Shown: piece after piece, positions 11,408 to 22,328 of the stretch | Numbering within the stretch: position 1 is the stretch's first letter | How the letters are laid out: the number at the start of each line of letters is the position of its first letter | From: Piper betle | Lineage: Eukaryota; Streptophyta; Magnoliopsida; Piperales; Piperaceae | Direction of reading: 5' to 3' | Assembly: GCA_033002965.1 (NCBI GenBank) | Contig: JAURVB010002012.1 | Span: 1 to 64,000, forward strand | Length of the DNA stretch: 64,000 bases | Translations under genes and position numbers: made by a program | Notes under the pieces: generated by a model | Database searches by the model: none | Told to the model about the DNA's origin: nothing | The model's input: only the letters and a program-made list of their open reading frames with translations

Positions 11408-11641
11408 ATGGGTTTATGGACATTGCTTGAAGGGTTTCTGCTTCTTGCAAATGCATTTGCAATACTGAACGAGGAAAGATTTTTGGCTCCAAGAGGGTGG
11501 TCCTTCTCTGAATACTCAGGAGCAACTGCCAAATCATTTAAGGGGCAGATCATAGGTTTCATTCATGCAATTCAGTACTTCAGGCTGCCTCTAATCTTCC
11601 TTAATGTAATTATTATCGTTGTGAAATTGGTTTCTGGCTAA
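11408..11641 (+). CDS. Yos1-like / IER3IP1 family ER-Golgi transport protein
   Basis: This encodes a 77-residue membrane protein of the Yos1/IER3IP1 family, which in yeast joins the Yip1-Yif1 complex acting in COPII vesicle transport between ER and Golgi. The protein begins MGLWTLLEGFLLLANAFAIL (first membrane segment), continues NEERFLAPRGWSF, and ends in a second hydrophobic helix, LPLIFLNVIIIVVKLVSG. Length and both helices fit the family. The ATG at 11408 is chosen because a splice acceptor (CCTTGCAG|GA) lies two bases upstream and the family starts MGLW; an ATG at 11381 is in frame but lies inside the intron. The 5' leader must come from an upstream exon not identified here. Confidence 0.93.
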   Translation: MGLWTLLEGFLLLANAFAILNEERFLAPRGWSFSEYSGATAKSFKGQIIGFIHAIQYFRLPLIFLNVIIIVVKLVSG

Positions 11642-12799
11642 CTCATTTGGCAGTTCTTGCAAGTTGCAGTTATCTTTTTTAAAGCTTGTTGTAAATTTGA
11701 TTGAACATGCCTTGTAAGTTTCTATGACTGATTAGATATGCAATTCAGTACTTATATTTGTATTGTCGTAGATATGGAAGTGGATTTTTAGTACATGTGG
11801 TCGTCAACCGGCATGACAATTTTTATCATGCCGTGTTGGGAGCAAGTGTACCCATTGTTGAAGGGGATGTGCTCTGTAGTAATTGATCTTCTTATTAAAA
11901 ATGGCAATAGGAAGTCTGCCTTTAAAATTGAATTTTAATTCTCCTTTTTTGATGAAGTTATCCATAGTTAGGGCTGGATTTTTATTTTTTATTTTTACTG
12001 ACTGCAGGTATAAGACGGGGTTTTAGTAAATCATCTACCTCAATTTTGGAGAGGGGAGGGGGTTAAGAAAACTTAAAATCTAATTTATATTGTTAAAATA
12101 GATTGGCAATATAAACAGTATTTGATTGTAAATGCATGGTAAATGACGTTACACTTGTTAGAGTAGATTGATAATATAAATAATATTTGACTGTAAATAT
12201 ATGATAAATGAGATTACATTTGTTAATGATTTTAATTTATAAATTTAGTGTGAATCTATTTTTATCTTTTATTATTTAGGCCATAGGCCTGTGAATCAGA
12301 TTGACAATAGTGTGAGGTTTGTAATTTAATTAATGAGTTTGTAGTATTTTTTGGATTTGGATGTGAATTGTATAAAAATTATATGAATATAATTCACGAT
12401 TAAAAAATTAACCTTACTAAGTAGATCATAGAAATATAATCTTTGAAGTATGACATTTTTTACCCCAATGAAGATGCGCCATTCTACGTACAGACAAAAA
12501 CAACACTTGCGCTCAAAGAAGATGCACCATTTTAAGTAGACAAAAACAACACTTAAACAGGAGGTGTATATAATTTATTAGAAAAGAAATTTGTTGTAGC
12601 CTTATTATTCTTATATTTTGTTTGAGACATTGGCCCTTAGACGAAGTTTCCTTTTTGTCTAAATTTATATAGAGACATAGTTTTGGGCCGAGAAAACTAA
12701 GAATCCATGAGATTGTTGATAATCTACAATCACTAACCCCGACCTTATTAATTTGGTATCTTCATAACTTTGATTAACAAAAAAATTGTATTGGGTATG

Positions 12800-12943
12800 A
12801 TGATGGGCCAAACTCTCGGGCCATAAGTATCCATTCTAAGAACTGGGCCGGGCCCAGTCTCTCTTGGGTCGGCGACCAGGGAGTTTCATTCGGGCGCCTC
12901 CCCAGATTTCGCCGCCGGGAAGCGGTGATCCTCGGCGGCGTTC
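12800..12943 (+). promoter_or_regulatory. SKIP5 gene promoter with site II-type TGGGCC boxes
   Basis: Four GGGCC boxes are packed within about 60 bases: ATGGGCCAA near 12805, CGGGCCAT near 12818, and a palindromic pair ACTGGGCC-g-GGCCCAGT at 12842-12858. Site II boxes (TGGGCC/T) are typical of plant housekeeping promoters and bind TCP factors. The palindrome sits about 90 bases before the start codon. Function is inferred from motif and position. Confidence 0.5.
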
Positions 12944-15706
12944 ATGGCGGCGGAGCACGGATGGGGGAGGAAGGCGCGCAGCATGACCTCCGACATTAAC
13001 AGCCTGGACGACGGTTGTATCATGCATATCTTCGGCTTCCTCAACCCTATTCCAGGTCTCAAAAATAAAAAAATTGAAATGCATTTGTTCTTTTTTGGAG
13101 TTCAGTTTCTTTTCGTTTTCGGACGGAATTGGTGATGAAATTGAACTAATTTTCCTGTTTGTTGTGTTTTCTTTCTTTATTGGTGTTGTTGTTCCGTGCA
13201 TAGCGAGGTGGCTTCTTTACCAATTTCATTTCGGGCTGGGAAATTGTAACTGCATGTTCTTCATCATATAAATTTTTTCATTTGCTTTGCTTCTGGTTTT
13301 GAGCTCTCATTGATGAGAATACACATCTCACTTTGGAATCCTAGATACTTCTTCTTTTGTTTTCTTATATGACTCCTCTTGGGCTATATGCAGCTTGTGT
13401 TTAGGTTTTATACCATTGTTATGTTGGGAGTCACTCTTAAAGATTGCTAAAATTCGCAACGAAACGGAGTATGCTGCAGCTTGTGTTTATTACAGATTTT
13501 CACCCACCCTTCAATTGGTGTTTTTTATTTTTTGTAAATGTTAAGTAAAAAATTGGTTATAAATTTTTGTAACTGGGGGTAGCTTATCGGTTGAGCTACT
13601 GTCTATGTTTTAGTAATTTGAAGGATTGGTGACGAGTGCCGCTCCGTCTGATTAATAAAAATTCTAGAGTCTGTGCATTCTGATCTCTAATGTATATACT
13701 GCAAACGTTAGCTAGTCTTGGTTATGGACATATTTGCTTGCCAACCTTTGTATCCGTGTGCATACTTTGATATGGTGCATTTCTTTCCACTAGAGAACTA
13801 AGAAAAAGTATTTTACTAATTATTTCATTCTTTTAGCATGAACTATTATTAGAATACGTTGTGTTTCGAGTGCAGACAGGTATAACACTGCGCTGGTTTG
13901 CCACAGATGGCGCCACTTGGCTTGTCATCCACGTCTTTGGTTACGCGTGGATAGATCTATCAAGGATGTTGCAGATGGGATTTTTCCAAACCTTGAGGCT
14001 GCCATTTCTGCCGCAAGGTAAGAATTTTTTCTGCTTAATATATGTATAAAAGTAGTAGAGTTGAAAGTTTTGTTACTTCTACCATGGAATATTGAAGGCC
14101 TGGGGATACCATTCTCATTGCTGCCGGTGGGAGCCATGATGCTTCTAATATTCAAATAAATAAGCCATTGTGCCTGGTATGGATCTTTTTCCATTGTTTG
14201 TGTAGAAATGGTACTTATAAATCTAATCACCACAACCATAGGCCTAAGAAATAAATTTAAAAATAAGATTAAGAACTTTCCTTGACAAGAGATTTGCAGC
14301 GAATTATCCTCTAAGTCAAAACAAAATCACAATGGAAATTGCCTTTTATCCTCGGGGTAAAAATCACACCGTCAGAGTCTGTAAGAAGTCTTCTGTCCTT
14401 TTCTGATATCTTAAGAAGATGTGGAAGGTGGTAGTTACGAATTCTAGTAACTGCCCCATTAACTCAAAATTCAAAACCATATTAGAAAATTTTTCCAACA
14501 GTTTGTTTTAGAACCATAAACATTGTGAAATTTTCTCTGATCAGACATTAAGTATAAATGAAGGATGCTGACAATTATTGATTTGGGAGGTCATAAGATG
14601 GCAGCTCTTGAGCTTGATATTTCAAATCTATCTTTTAAATGAGTTCATTGAAATTTTCCGGGAATAATATTTCAATCATGGAAGAATTGCAAATTTGTTT
14701 TTTAGAAATTATTAGCAGGCATTTTTCTGTATGTATTTATCCTAATTCAATGGAAAGTAAACGTGGCAAAATGTCCTTCCTAAATTACAAATGCTGTGGC
14801 ACGTTCCTGTGTTTTTCATCTCTTTACCACCCTTCTTTGCTTCACTTACGATTAAAAGTAGCATTTGAATCAGCTTTCCATTTTTGTCCAACTAGTTCTC
14901 ATTTTTCATCGTCCAGGTTAGTGATAGTACCTTGATATCTTTGTTCATGAGCTCAAGGGTTGGTGAGATTTATGCAAAAATGAGAAAGTTAAATTGAAAT
15001 TTCTGTATGCTTTTATTAATAATACATTTAAATGGAACAGACACGTGAAATTTTCTTGAATGATGCTAGTTGTATCTTGTATTACCATTTCTGTTACTCC
15101 AGATGGGTGGAGGCGACCTACCTGATGACACCACATTGATTTGTGCACGAGGGTCAGACAGGTAACTTTTTTGCATATGCAGCTTTCAGAAAAAAAGTAT
15201 AATTATCGTGCAATAGATGCCATACCTTTTTCATGGCTAGACTCGTCAAGCCGGCTCCCATGGGGTTACGTGTAGCTTGAGTTTACTTTTGAGAAAGGCT
15301 CGTCCCACTCATCTGGTTTTGTGTTCTGAAAAACAATTTTTTATGTAGTGCTCTTGAATTTCAGTCGACGTGCAAAATTGCAAATTTGACTGTGAGAACA
15401 GAATTAGGATGCTGCTTGCTCCATCGGAGCGGACGCCTGACGATTGAAGGTTGCATACTCCAATGTGAGGATAACCCTTTGGATTTCCTCTCCTTTCCAA
15501 TTGTGAGTACGGCAAATGGCCCCGAGAAGATTACAGGGCGTGGGGACTGTGTCAGTGTTTCGCGCACTCGCATAGAGGGCGGTGCCAAGGCCGTCATGAC
15601 CAGTGGAACCCTGGCTCTGCAGCGGGTGCGAGTTATTTACACTCGAACCTCTCTGTTTTTCTGGTTTGATGTTGCACATCTTGAACCTCCCCAGGTGCAT
15701 TCATGA
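12944..15706 (+). CDS. SKIP5: F-box protein SKIP5-like, five exons
   Basis: Exons are 12944-13055, 13876-14017, 14098-14176, 15103-15161 and 15349-15706. All introns are GT-AG with matching phases, giving 249 residues without a break. The N-terminus holds an F-box (INSLDDGCIMHIFGFLNPIP, then DRYNTALVCHRWRHLACHPR), which in the family binds the ASK/SKP1 subunit of an SCF ubiquitin ligase. The rest follows SKIP5: PGDTILIAAGGS, CARGSDS, ELGCCLLHRSGRLTIEGC, and VSRTRIEGGAKAVM, a parallel beta-helix/PbH1-like substrate region, ending FWFDVAHLEPPQVHS. The start codon is the first ATG after a GC-rich leader, and a second in-frame ATG follows 13 codons later. Unlike several neighbours, this gene has no frame disruption. 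Its target is unknown. Confidence 0.95.
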
Positions 15707-16190
15707 GCTTGTTTGTGCATAATGTTTGCTTAATTTGTTGCTATCTATTGTCAGCTTTTCTGTAATCAATATGTATTTGACATGTCAAATTTTAAATTAA
15801 ATCTGCACTTCTAATATTCTAGATTGGAAGTTCCTTAAGAACGGCATGAAAATATCGCTGCTAGACAGATGTAAATTAGGCTACGAACACATTATAACCA
15901 TGATGGAGGGTCAGAATTAAACCTTTTTTTAAAAACGAAGCGTCAGAATCTAACGTTATGAAAGCAAATTCGGCTATGCAGATGTAGGACAAATTATCCG
16001 CGTGCAAAAAATGATAAAAAACTAATTTCTTTTCATTTTAACCCCCAAAAAAAAAACATTTTCCTTTGAGAAATATCGTTACACGTGTCATCAAACGTGG
16101 ACAAGGTTTCTGGTATTTAGTGATGATGGGGAGTTCCTTTCTTTCTTGAATCTTCATCCGCAGCAGGTGAGAAAAATTATTCAAACCTCC

Positions 16191-16195
16191 AAAAA
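16191..16195 (-). terminator. Pol III terminator of tRNA-Lys
   Basis: Five T residues on the minus strand follow directly after the tRNA discriminator base, the usual minimal Pol III terminator. Confidence 0.6.
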
Positions 16196-16268
16196 CGCCC
16201 ACCGTGGGGCTCGAACCCACGACCACAAGGTTAAGAGCCTTGCGCTCTACCAACTGAGCTAGACGGGC
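16196..16268 (-). tRNA. trnK-CUU: tRNA-Lys (anticodon CTT)
   Basis: The minus strand folds as a 73-base tRNA. The acceptor stem GCCCGTC pairs with GGTGGGC, allowing G-U-type pairs. The D arm is CTAGCTCAGTTGGTAGAG (box A), the anticodon arm CAAGGCTCTTAACCTTG places CTT at the anticodon, and the T arm GTGGGTTCGAGCCCCAC is box B. No intron is present and CCA is not encoded, as expected for a nuclear gene. Nothing indicates organellar origin. Confidence 0.97.
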
Positions 16269-16353
16269 CAGCTATATATAGCCTAACCATTTTGTTTTAT
16301 TCATTAATCTGTACGTACTAGGCCCATTACCACCGTACCGAAAATTCATTCTA

Positions 16354-16396
<43 letters not shown>

Positions 16397-16643
16397 CACA
16401 CATACACACCAATGCTGTTAAATGCAACACATAGCAGCATTGGTGATTGTGGGCCGTTGGATTTTCATCCAACGGCCCATGCTTTTTTCCTTTTTTTTGA
16501 CCTTTCCACCCCCCTCACGCCGTTCACACCGCCCCACACCCGGCCCTGGCTAAGTCCCCCGGCCTTTCCTGCAGCCGCCGTCCCCCACTGCCCTTACTAG
16601 CAGCCACGTCGGCCCTCCTCCCGCTAGTTTCTACCGCCCCCTC

Positions 16644-19600
16644 TGTAAAACTCATGATTCGAGTCAGGGTTTTATATTCAGAACTTGTCGGTTCGACCGT
16701 TATTTTCGAGTCGAGTTAGTTTCAGAACACGTGTACTGAGCCGACGCTAGTTGCGTGTATGAGCTATGAGGGTCATGCGTACCCAAGTATATAATGATAA
16801 TGTCATGAATACAGTTAGGGTTGCTAATTGAGCGAGCCAGCTCGTGAGCATTGAGCGTTCGGCTCGACTTGACTCGACTCGAAACTCGACATTTAAATGC
16901 TCGACTCGAACTCGAATCTTATGAGCCGAGCTTGAGTAAGGTCGTGTTTGACTCGACTCGACTCGGTTGTAATTCGAACTCGAGTTGACTCGACTCGTAG
17001 TTCGACTCGAACTCGACTCGATAAAATAATATAATAATATAGTTTTTATATTATACTATATTATATTATGTATATATATGAAATATAATAACAAAGAAGC
17101 AAGATAGTTGAGATGGTAAGTATTCACCTTGATGACTTCAAGGTTGTGGGTTCAAACCACATTGGCGAGCTGGTTTCGAGCTAACTAAGGAGCTGGGCGA
17201 ACGAGCTCACAAAAATTAAACAGTTTAAGTATATTCGAGCTCGAGTCGAGCTCGAACATATAAAAGATATTCGAGTCGAACTCGAGCATGTATGTCCAAA
17301 ACTCGTTCGATCTCGAGTCAAGTTCAAATAAGTTACGAACTATTCCAGCCGAGTTCGAACACATGTTGAGCTTGGCTCGCTCGCTCAATTAGCACCCCTA
17401 AATACAGTAAAACAGAACGAGTTATCAGAATATATAAGAGTATGCCAAATCGTAGAATTAGTTTTAGGCCGTTTACTACGTTAGGACACGTTATGGGCAG
17501 TTGAGTGGGTTGATAGTTCTAGAGCATATCATTATGAAGTTGTGGTGTTGATTGATTTTATGGGATTTGTCCCGATTTTTTTTAGGATTTAATATGCCTT
17601 AGTTATTATTCTTGACTCGAGCCGGACACGAGGTCAAGTAATATTTACGATATTGCCACCCAAGTGCTTTTCTCACTTCCCCGACCTTTCTTCCTCCTTT
17701 CCCTATCCAAACCCTAGCCGCCACCGCTGGCGCCGTCGTCGCCTTGCCACCGGGCGGATTCTTCTCCCATCGCCGCCGCTTTGTTTTAGGCATTTTCTGG
17801 CAGCCGCCGCCTCCGTTGGCCATGTCGACATTGTAGATGTATCGGGCTCACCGAGCCGGTTCCAATGGTACCGAATATGAGCACTTTTCGGCCAGTAGAT
17901 GCCGCCGGTGACTGTTGCCGGAAAACCGGCGGAGAGGTGCCAGAAAACCACTAAAGCCGCCAGAAAACCGCTAGAACTTGCCGGAAAACCGGATTCACTG
18001 GAGTTCGCCGGATCTTCCGCAGAGCTCATCTAGTCGATCCATATCGAACATTGGACGCTGATGAGCGCCGAATTCGAGCTCCGAGACGCGCGACGGAACC
18101 CTAGCCGTCGCCTATTGCCGACGACGTGAGGTATAATTACCTCCGATTTGATTATTTAAAATTGATGATGATTGTTAGTATAGCATGTTAGAATTGAGTA
18201 GTTATCATGATGAATGCCAGACTATGAATGAAGTTACATGATGTGATTGATAGGGCATGGAGGATAAGTAATCTAGTGAGATAAGTAAATATGAGCATGC
18301 TAATCGAGTATGACGTAACTTAGAAAAATAGTATAAAATTGGTATGAATAGGATGACTTAGAATTATTTTCACATTATGATTACTTGACTGTTGATGGAT
18401 GTTATTCGTATTGTGTGATGTTTATTGAGTTTGATGCATCATTTAGTTAGCGGGCGTTAGTATTTAGTTTTGATGTGTATGTATGGAGTAGGAGCTCACC
18501 GCCTAGGCGTGATGACACGCTTGGAGCTTCTATCAGGTCCGTTTAGGACTCGCCTCTATTTTACACTCTTCTCTTGTATGTTTATTTTATTATCTGCAGG
18601 ACGGGTTAAGTGGCGCTTTATCGGATCCCACTTAACTCGGGCCATTTAACCGAACAATTTTTCGGATTAATAACCCTTTAGGATGAGATCCCTCGAGGAT
18701 GATTTCGAAAACAAGATCCACCACAAGTTGCCTTCAGGCCTATTATATAAATCCCTACCTAGCCTTATATATATGTAGTTTTCGCATTTTCAGTGAGACG
18801 AGAGATGGAGAAACCGACTGCACGTACCATGAGCGAATGCCGTGATAGTCAAAGCAGGCTCTGGATTAGTGCCAGCAGACTGTTTCATTCCTGAGGGATT
18901 CTGACAACTCCGTGTTTGAGTTCCTCACACCCGGAGAACGTGGAGGTTTACAAGTACCGTTTAGTAAGCGCATGTCTAGACTTGTGGTTCAAAGGGTACT
19001 AAAGGCGACTGCCTGAGAGTACTTGGCCTTCGTGCTCAAGGCCAGGAGAAATATGGAGGGAAGGAGAGGGCTTAGGATAATGTTTTATGTGAAGTACTGA
19101 AAAAGAAGTGTCGTGAGTGGCATAGTACCAGATAGATCGGGATGCTACCGGGTCTGCAGCCCAGTGGCTCCTCAATAGTGCTCTTGAGAGTGTTCACGTG
19201 AAGTATATGATGTTTTCTTTCATATGAAGGTTTGCTCTCATAGCCAGTTTGTTATAGTTATTTTATTTTTCGGACCAGTAACACTTGTTACTGACGTGTT
19301 TTTATACTATATGTAGGTAACAATTACGAGTTGGACGAGCCAGTTTGGACGGAGGAGCACTGTTGTCGCTTGCACACATGTCAGTCAATTGAGTGTTTAT
19401 ATTGTGTTTATGATATTATCATATGGTGTGATTAAATGCTTGAGACATGATGATGTGACGTGATTAATTGTTAAGACACGATGACAGAATGTGAAACATG
19501 GATAGATTATGTAGCAGGAGCGTGATGGGTTGAGACCCAAGCTTTAGAGCAAGTAAACAGTATATCAGATTGTGTGAATAAAGCTGCGTGATATATAGAT

Positions 19601-19918
19601 ACATGTTTATATATATGTTTTTATATAGTATTTTGACAGGGTGACCCTAATTGTACTTTTAGGGTAAATTCTATCCGTTTTATTTCAGAATTTTCATCGA
19701 TTTTGATCGTAATTGTGATGGTGTGTACTTTGATTTGCATGTCATTTATGTAGTACCATGTTAGGAGTTTTGCATTCATCCATCCATTGAAAGTTATATC
19801 TTCATCTTAAGACGCCGAGATTGGATCCGCATGAGTTAGGTTCAGGTTAGCTGACCTAACCGAGGCCTATAGCATGCCGGTTCGGTTCACAAGCGTGAAC
19901 CAGATTTGGGGTGTTACA
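16644..19918 (+). mobile_element. Complete 5' LTR of a large Met-primed retrotransposon
   Basis: It begins TGTAAAAC and ends GTGTTACA (TG...CA), followed two bases later by the PBS TTGGTATCAGAGCC. Without the nested MITE (16816-17400) the LTR is about 2.7 kb. Blocks matched in inverted orientation at 57673-59823 include AGACGAGAGATGGAGAAACC, CGCCTAGGCG with GATGACACGCTTGGAGCTTC, and GGCTCGTCC-like stretches. No 3' LTR or target duplication is seen at the far side (left flank CCCTC), so the element is truncated. Confidence 0.8.
16816..17400. mobile_element. hAT-type MITE with 8-bp target duplication and tRNA-like core
   Basis: The ends TAGGGTTGCTAATTGAGC and GCTCAATTAGCACCCCTA are inverted repeats. 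Perfect 8-base duplications AATACAGT flank it at 16808-16815 and 17401-17408, as expected of hAT transposition. The interior is dense with CGAGTCGAG words. A central segment (about 17100-17165) reads like a tRNA: GATAGTTGAGATGGTAAG (box A-like), a CCTTG-7-CAAGG anticodon arm, and GTGGGTTCAAACCAC (box B-like). It has no coding capacity. It is nested inside the LTR at 16644-19918. Sister copies lie at 31493-31906 and 56296-56882. Confidence 0.9.
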
Positions 19919-21055
19919 GAATTGGTATCAGAGCCACTCTTGGCCGACTAAGTTGTATGATACTTTTATAGGCGATGTGTGTTCAAAGACTGCTCTATAA
20001 GATCCGACTTCACAGCTCTCTTGCAATTAGTATTTTGACCTGATACCCTTGGGTCAGATGAATATTGCAAGAGAACCCCATCAGACACTATTAGTGACAG
20101 TCTCATAGGGATGCGCATGGACAGAACTAGGCAACATGACCGTATGACCCTCAGATGGGACAGTCACAATGATCCGATTGTGCAGATTGCATGATAATAC
20201 ATCCATGGGCCACAATCAGTATAGATCAGATGGTTAGTAGACAATCACACACGCTGTTGAACCCATTTAGTGATGGGTCAACCAATGATAGGAATTTGAC
20301 TTATATTAGAGTATTGGCATAGATAGAGGGTTAGTGAGGAAGGGTTTTCCAGAAGGATAGTGATTTACTTGTGTTTTGCCTGCGCGATTAGGTTCTTACC
20401 TTGAGACATAGGATTGAGCCTTGCCCTGAGTATAGAGGTACCTTTATGGTACTGATTAGGGTTTATAGTGTAGGTAGATGTTGCAGACCGATCTTCCGAT
20501 GAGGATTTCACCCCAGCTTGAGAACGATGTCGATAGGGACTTCAGGCAGGACAGACCATGCTGACCAGACAGAGTGATATCAGTGTATGCTCATCTTCAT
20601 TGTTAGCTTTGCTTGAGAGTCTACCACAACAGTAGTAGTCATGTGAGTCAAGATTAGTGCCACAAATCGGTACAAGATGGCAGGTCACACACCACTGAAG
20701 AGCGGACGAGACATGTGTCAAACCTCATTATGAGTCCCCGTAGACTTGAGGGGAGACAGTGGTTCTTTGGGTTGTTTGAACCCCGCCCGTTTAGAAGTGC
20801 GTGACTAATACGGTATCAAGAAACACGTACCTACTGTTAGCTGATTGAACTAGGGCCACTTAGGAGCTATTTCTTAGATTCGTCATTGATTGACTGTTCC
20901 ACAGACTGATCACTTGTGGCGTCGTAAATCGTGGTGATCTTAGAGACAAGTCCATAGACCTACCGATATTGTGGCCACCTAGTACCTTACATAGGGATTT
21001 CAGCTCCCTTGCCCTTTACACGATACCCTAACCTTATCATAGATCAGAGTGACAC
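19919..21055 (+). mobile_element. Truncated internal region of the LTR retrotransposon
   Basis: It starts with GAATTGGTATCAGAGCCACT, whose TTGGTATCAGAGCC part is the methionine-tRNA primer-binding site. The next 1.1 kb has no ORF of useful length and no recognisable gag or pol motif. The region stops where the AT-rich array of element 1 resumes. It looks like a non-autonomous or deleted element. The right boundary is approximate. Confidence 0.65.
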
Positions 21056-21059
21056 ACAT

Positions 21060-21655
21060 ATTTTATATATTTTTAAATTTATTTTATAATATTGACTCGT
21101 GTCAGACCGAGTCAAGTTTTAATTACAAAATTATTTTATATTTTTTTAAATTTATTTCATAATATTAACTAGAGTAAGGACTGAGTCAAGTTTTTATTAC
21201 GAAATTATTTCATTTCTTCTTAAATTTATTTAGTAATAAAAATTTATTTTGTAATAAATTTATTTTGAAACAAAAACTTGACTTGGACCCTCATAGAATT
21301 GAGTCAAGTTTTTATTACAAAATTATTTTATATTTTTTGAAATTTATTTCATAGTATTGACTCATGTCGTATCGAGTTAAGTTTTTATTACGAAATTATT
21401 TTATTTTTTAAAAAAATATTTTTAATAAATTTATTTTGTAATAAAAACTTAATTTGAGTCGAGACCGAATCAAGTTTTTATTACGAAATTATTTTATATT
21501 TTTAAAATTTATTTTGTAATTAAATTTTACTAGAGTCACGATTAAGTCAAGTTTTTATTAAGAAATTATGTTATTTTTTTTAAAAATATTTTATAATAAA
21601 AAACTTGACTCATGTCAGAATTGAGTCAAATTTTTATTACAAAATTACCCTCCCC
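21060..21655. repeat. AT-rich array of inverted GTCAAGTTTTTATTAC units
   Basis: Several imperfect units alternate GAGTCAAGTTTTTATTAC with its inverse GTAATAAAAACTTGACTC, spaced by AT-only stretches such as AAATTATTTTATATTTTT. The array can fold on itself at many points. It sits between the arms of element 1 exactly as the related array at 22905-23790 sits inside element 2. Confidence 0.75.
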
Positions 21656-22178
21656 TATTTTTTCCCCCGCCCGACCCGCCTCCTGTCCTAGTCGACGGTG
21701 CCCTGCCACTGCCGCCCTCCCGTCGCAGGCTGCCCTCCCCCTGTTGGCGGGTGTGAGCGGGGGCCAAGGGCAGCGGACGGCTGGGGCAGGGGTGGCAAGG
21801 GGGGTGGAGAAGAAATGGTCATGGGCGGTGGGTGGGGGTTGGCAAGGCATGCCAGCAGGGTGAGGGCAGTGGGGCAGGGGCGGCCGGCGAGTGAGAGATT
21901 GGTGGGGGGCAGAAGGCCAGCAAGCTGAGGGCGGTGGTTGGGGGTGGGCCCGGTCGTGGTGGCCAGTGGTCGTGGGGGGTCGGTCGCGGGTGGTGGTGGG
22001 GCTGTGGTTGTTGACAGTCGTGGGACGGCCCGCTGAAGCATGGAAATGGAGGTGGGTGGGTGGGTGGGTGGGTCTGGGGGAGTGTGGAGGGCTATTGTGG
22101 GCCGTTGGATAAGATCCAACGGCCCACAGTTAGCAACCTAAGGTGCGCTGCCAATAGTGGGTAGCGCACCATATCAAC

Positions 22179-22227
<49 letters not shown>

Positions 22228-22328
22228 ATTAATAATAATGATGATTCCAAAAATAAAAGTATTATCAATGATTATCTAAATTCAACCATTTAACCACAAG
22301 TTACTAATTTTTTAAGTTTGCATCCTAT

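Larger units (their letters stand above)
16355..22221. mobile_element. Hairpin-capped element 1, between TA microsatellites, interrupted by an LTR element
   Basis: Left boundary: (TA)n at about 16355-16394, then stem CCAATGCTG/CAGCATTGG (16409-16417/16435-16443), then perfect 12-base arms GGGCCGTTGGAT/ATCCAACGGCCC (16451-16462/16467-16478), then a C-rich arm to 16643. Right boundary: a G-rich arm (21660-22090), perfect 15-base arms TGTGGGCCGTTGGAT / ATCCAACGGCCCACA (22096-22110/22114-22128), stem GGTGCGCT/AGCGCACC (22142-22149/22163-22170), then (TA)n to 22221. Between the arms lie an LTR retrotransposon (16644 to about 21055) and an AT-rich array (21060-21655). No transposase is visible. The plan matches element 2 at 22329-24064. 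Confidence 0.65.

Noticed and set aside
13560..13670. Possible SINE in SKIP5 intron 1 (TAGCTTATCGGTTGAGC)
   Set aside because: Resembles a tRNA box A, but there is no box B at the right distance and no clear poly(A) or target duplication.
16038..16253. Open frame of 71 residues across the tRNA
   Set aside because: It is the translated tRNA-Lys gene and flank.
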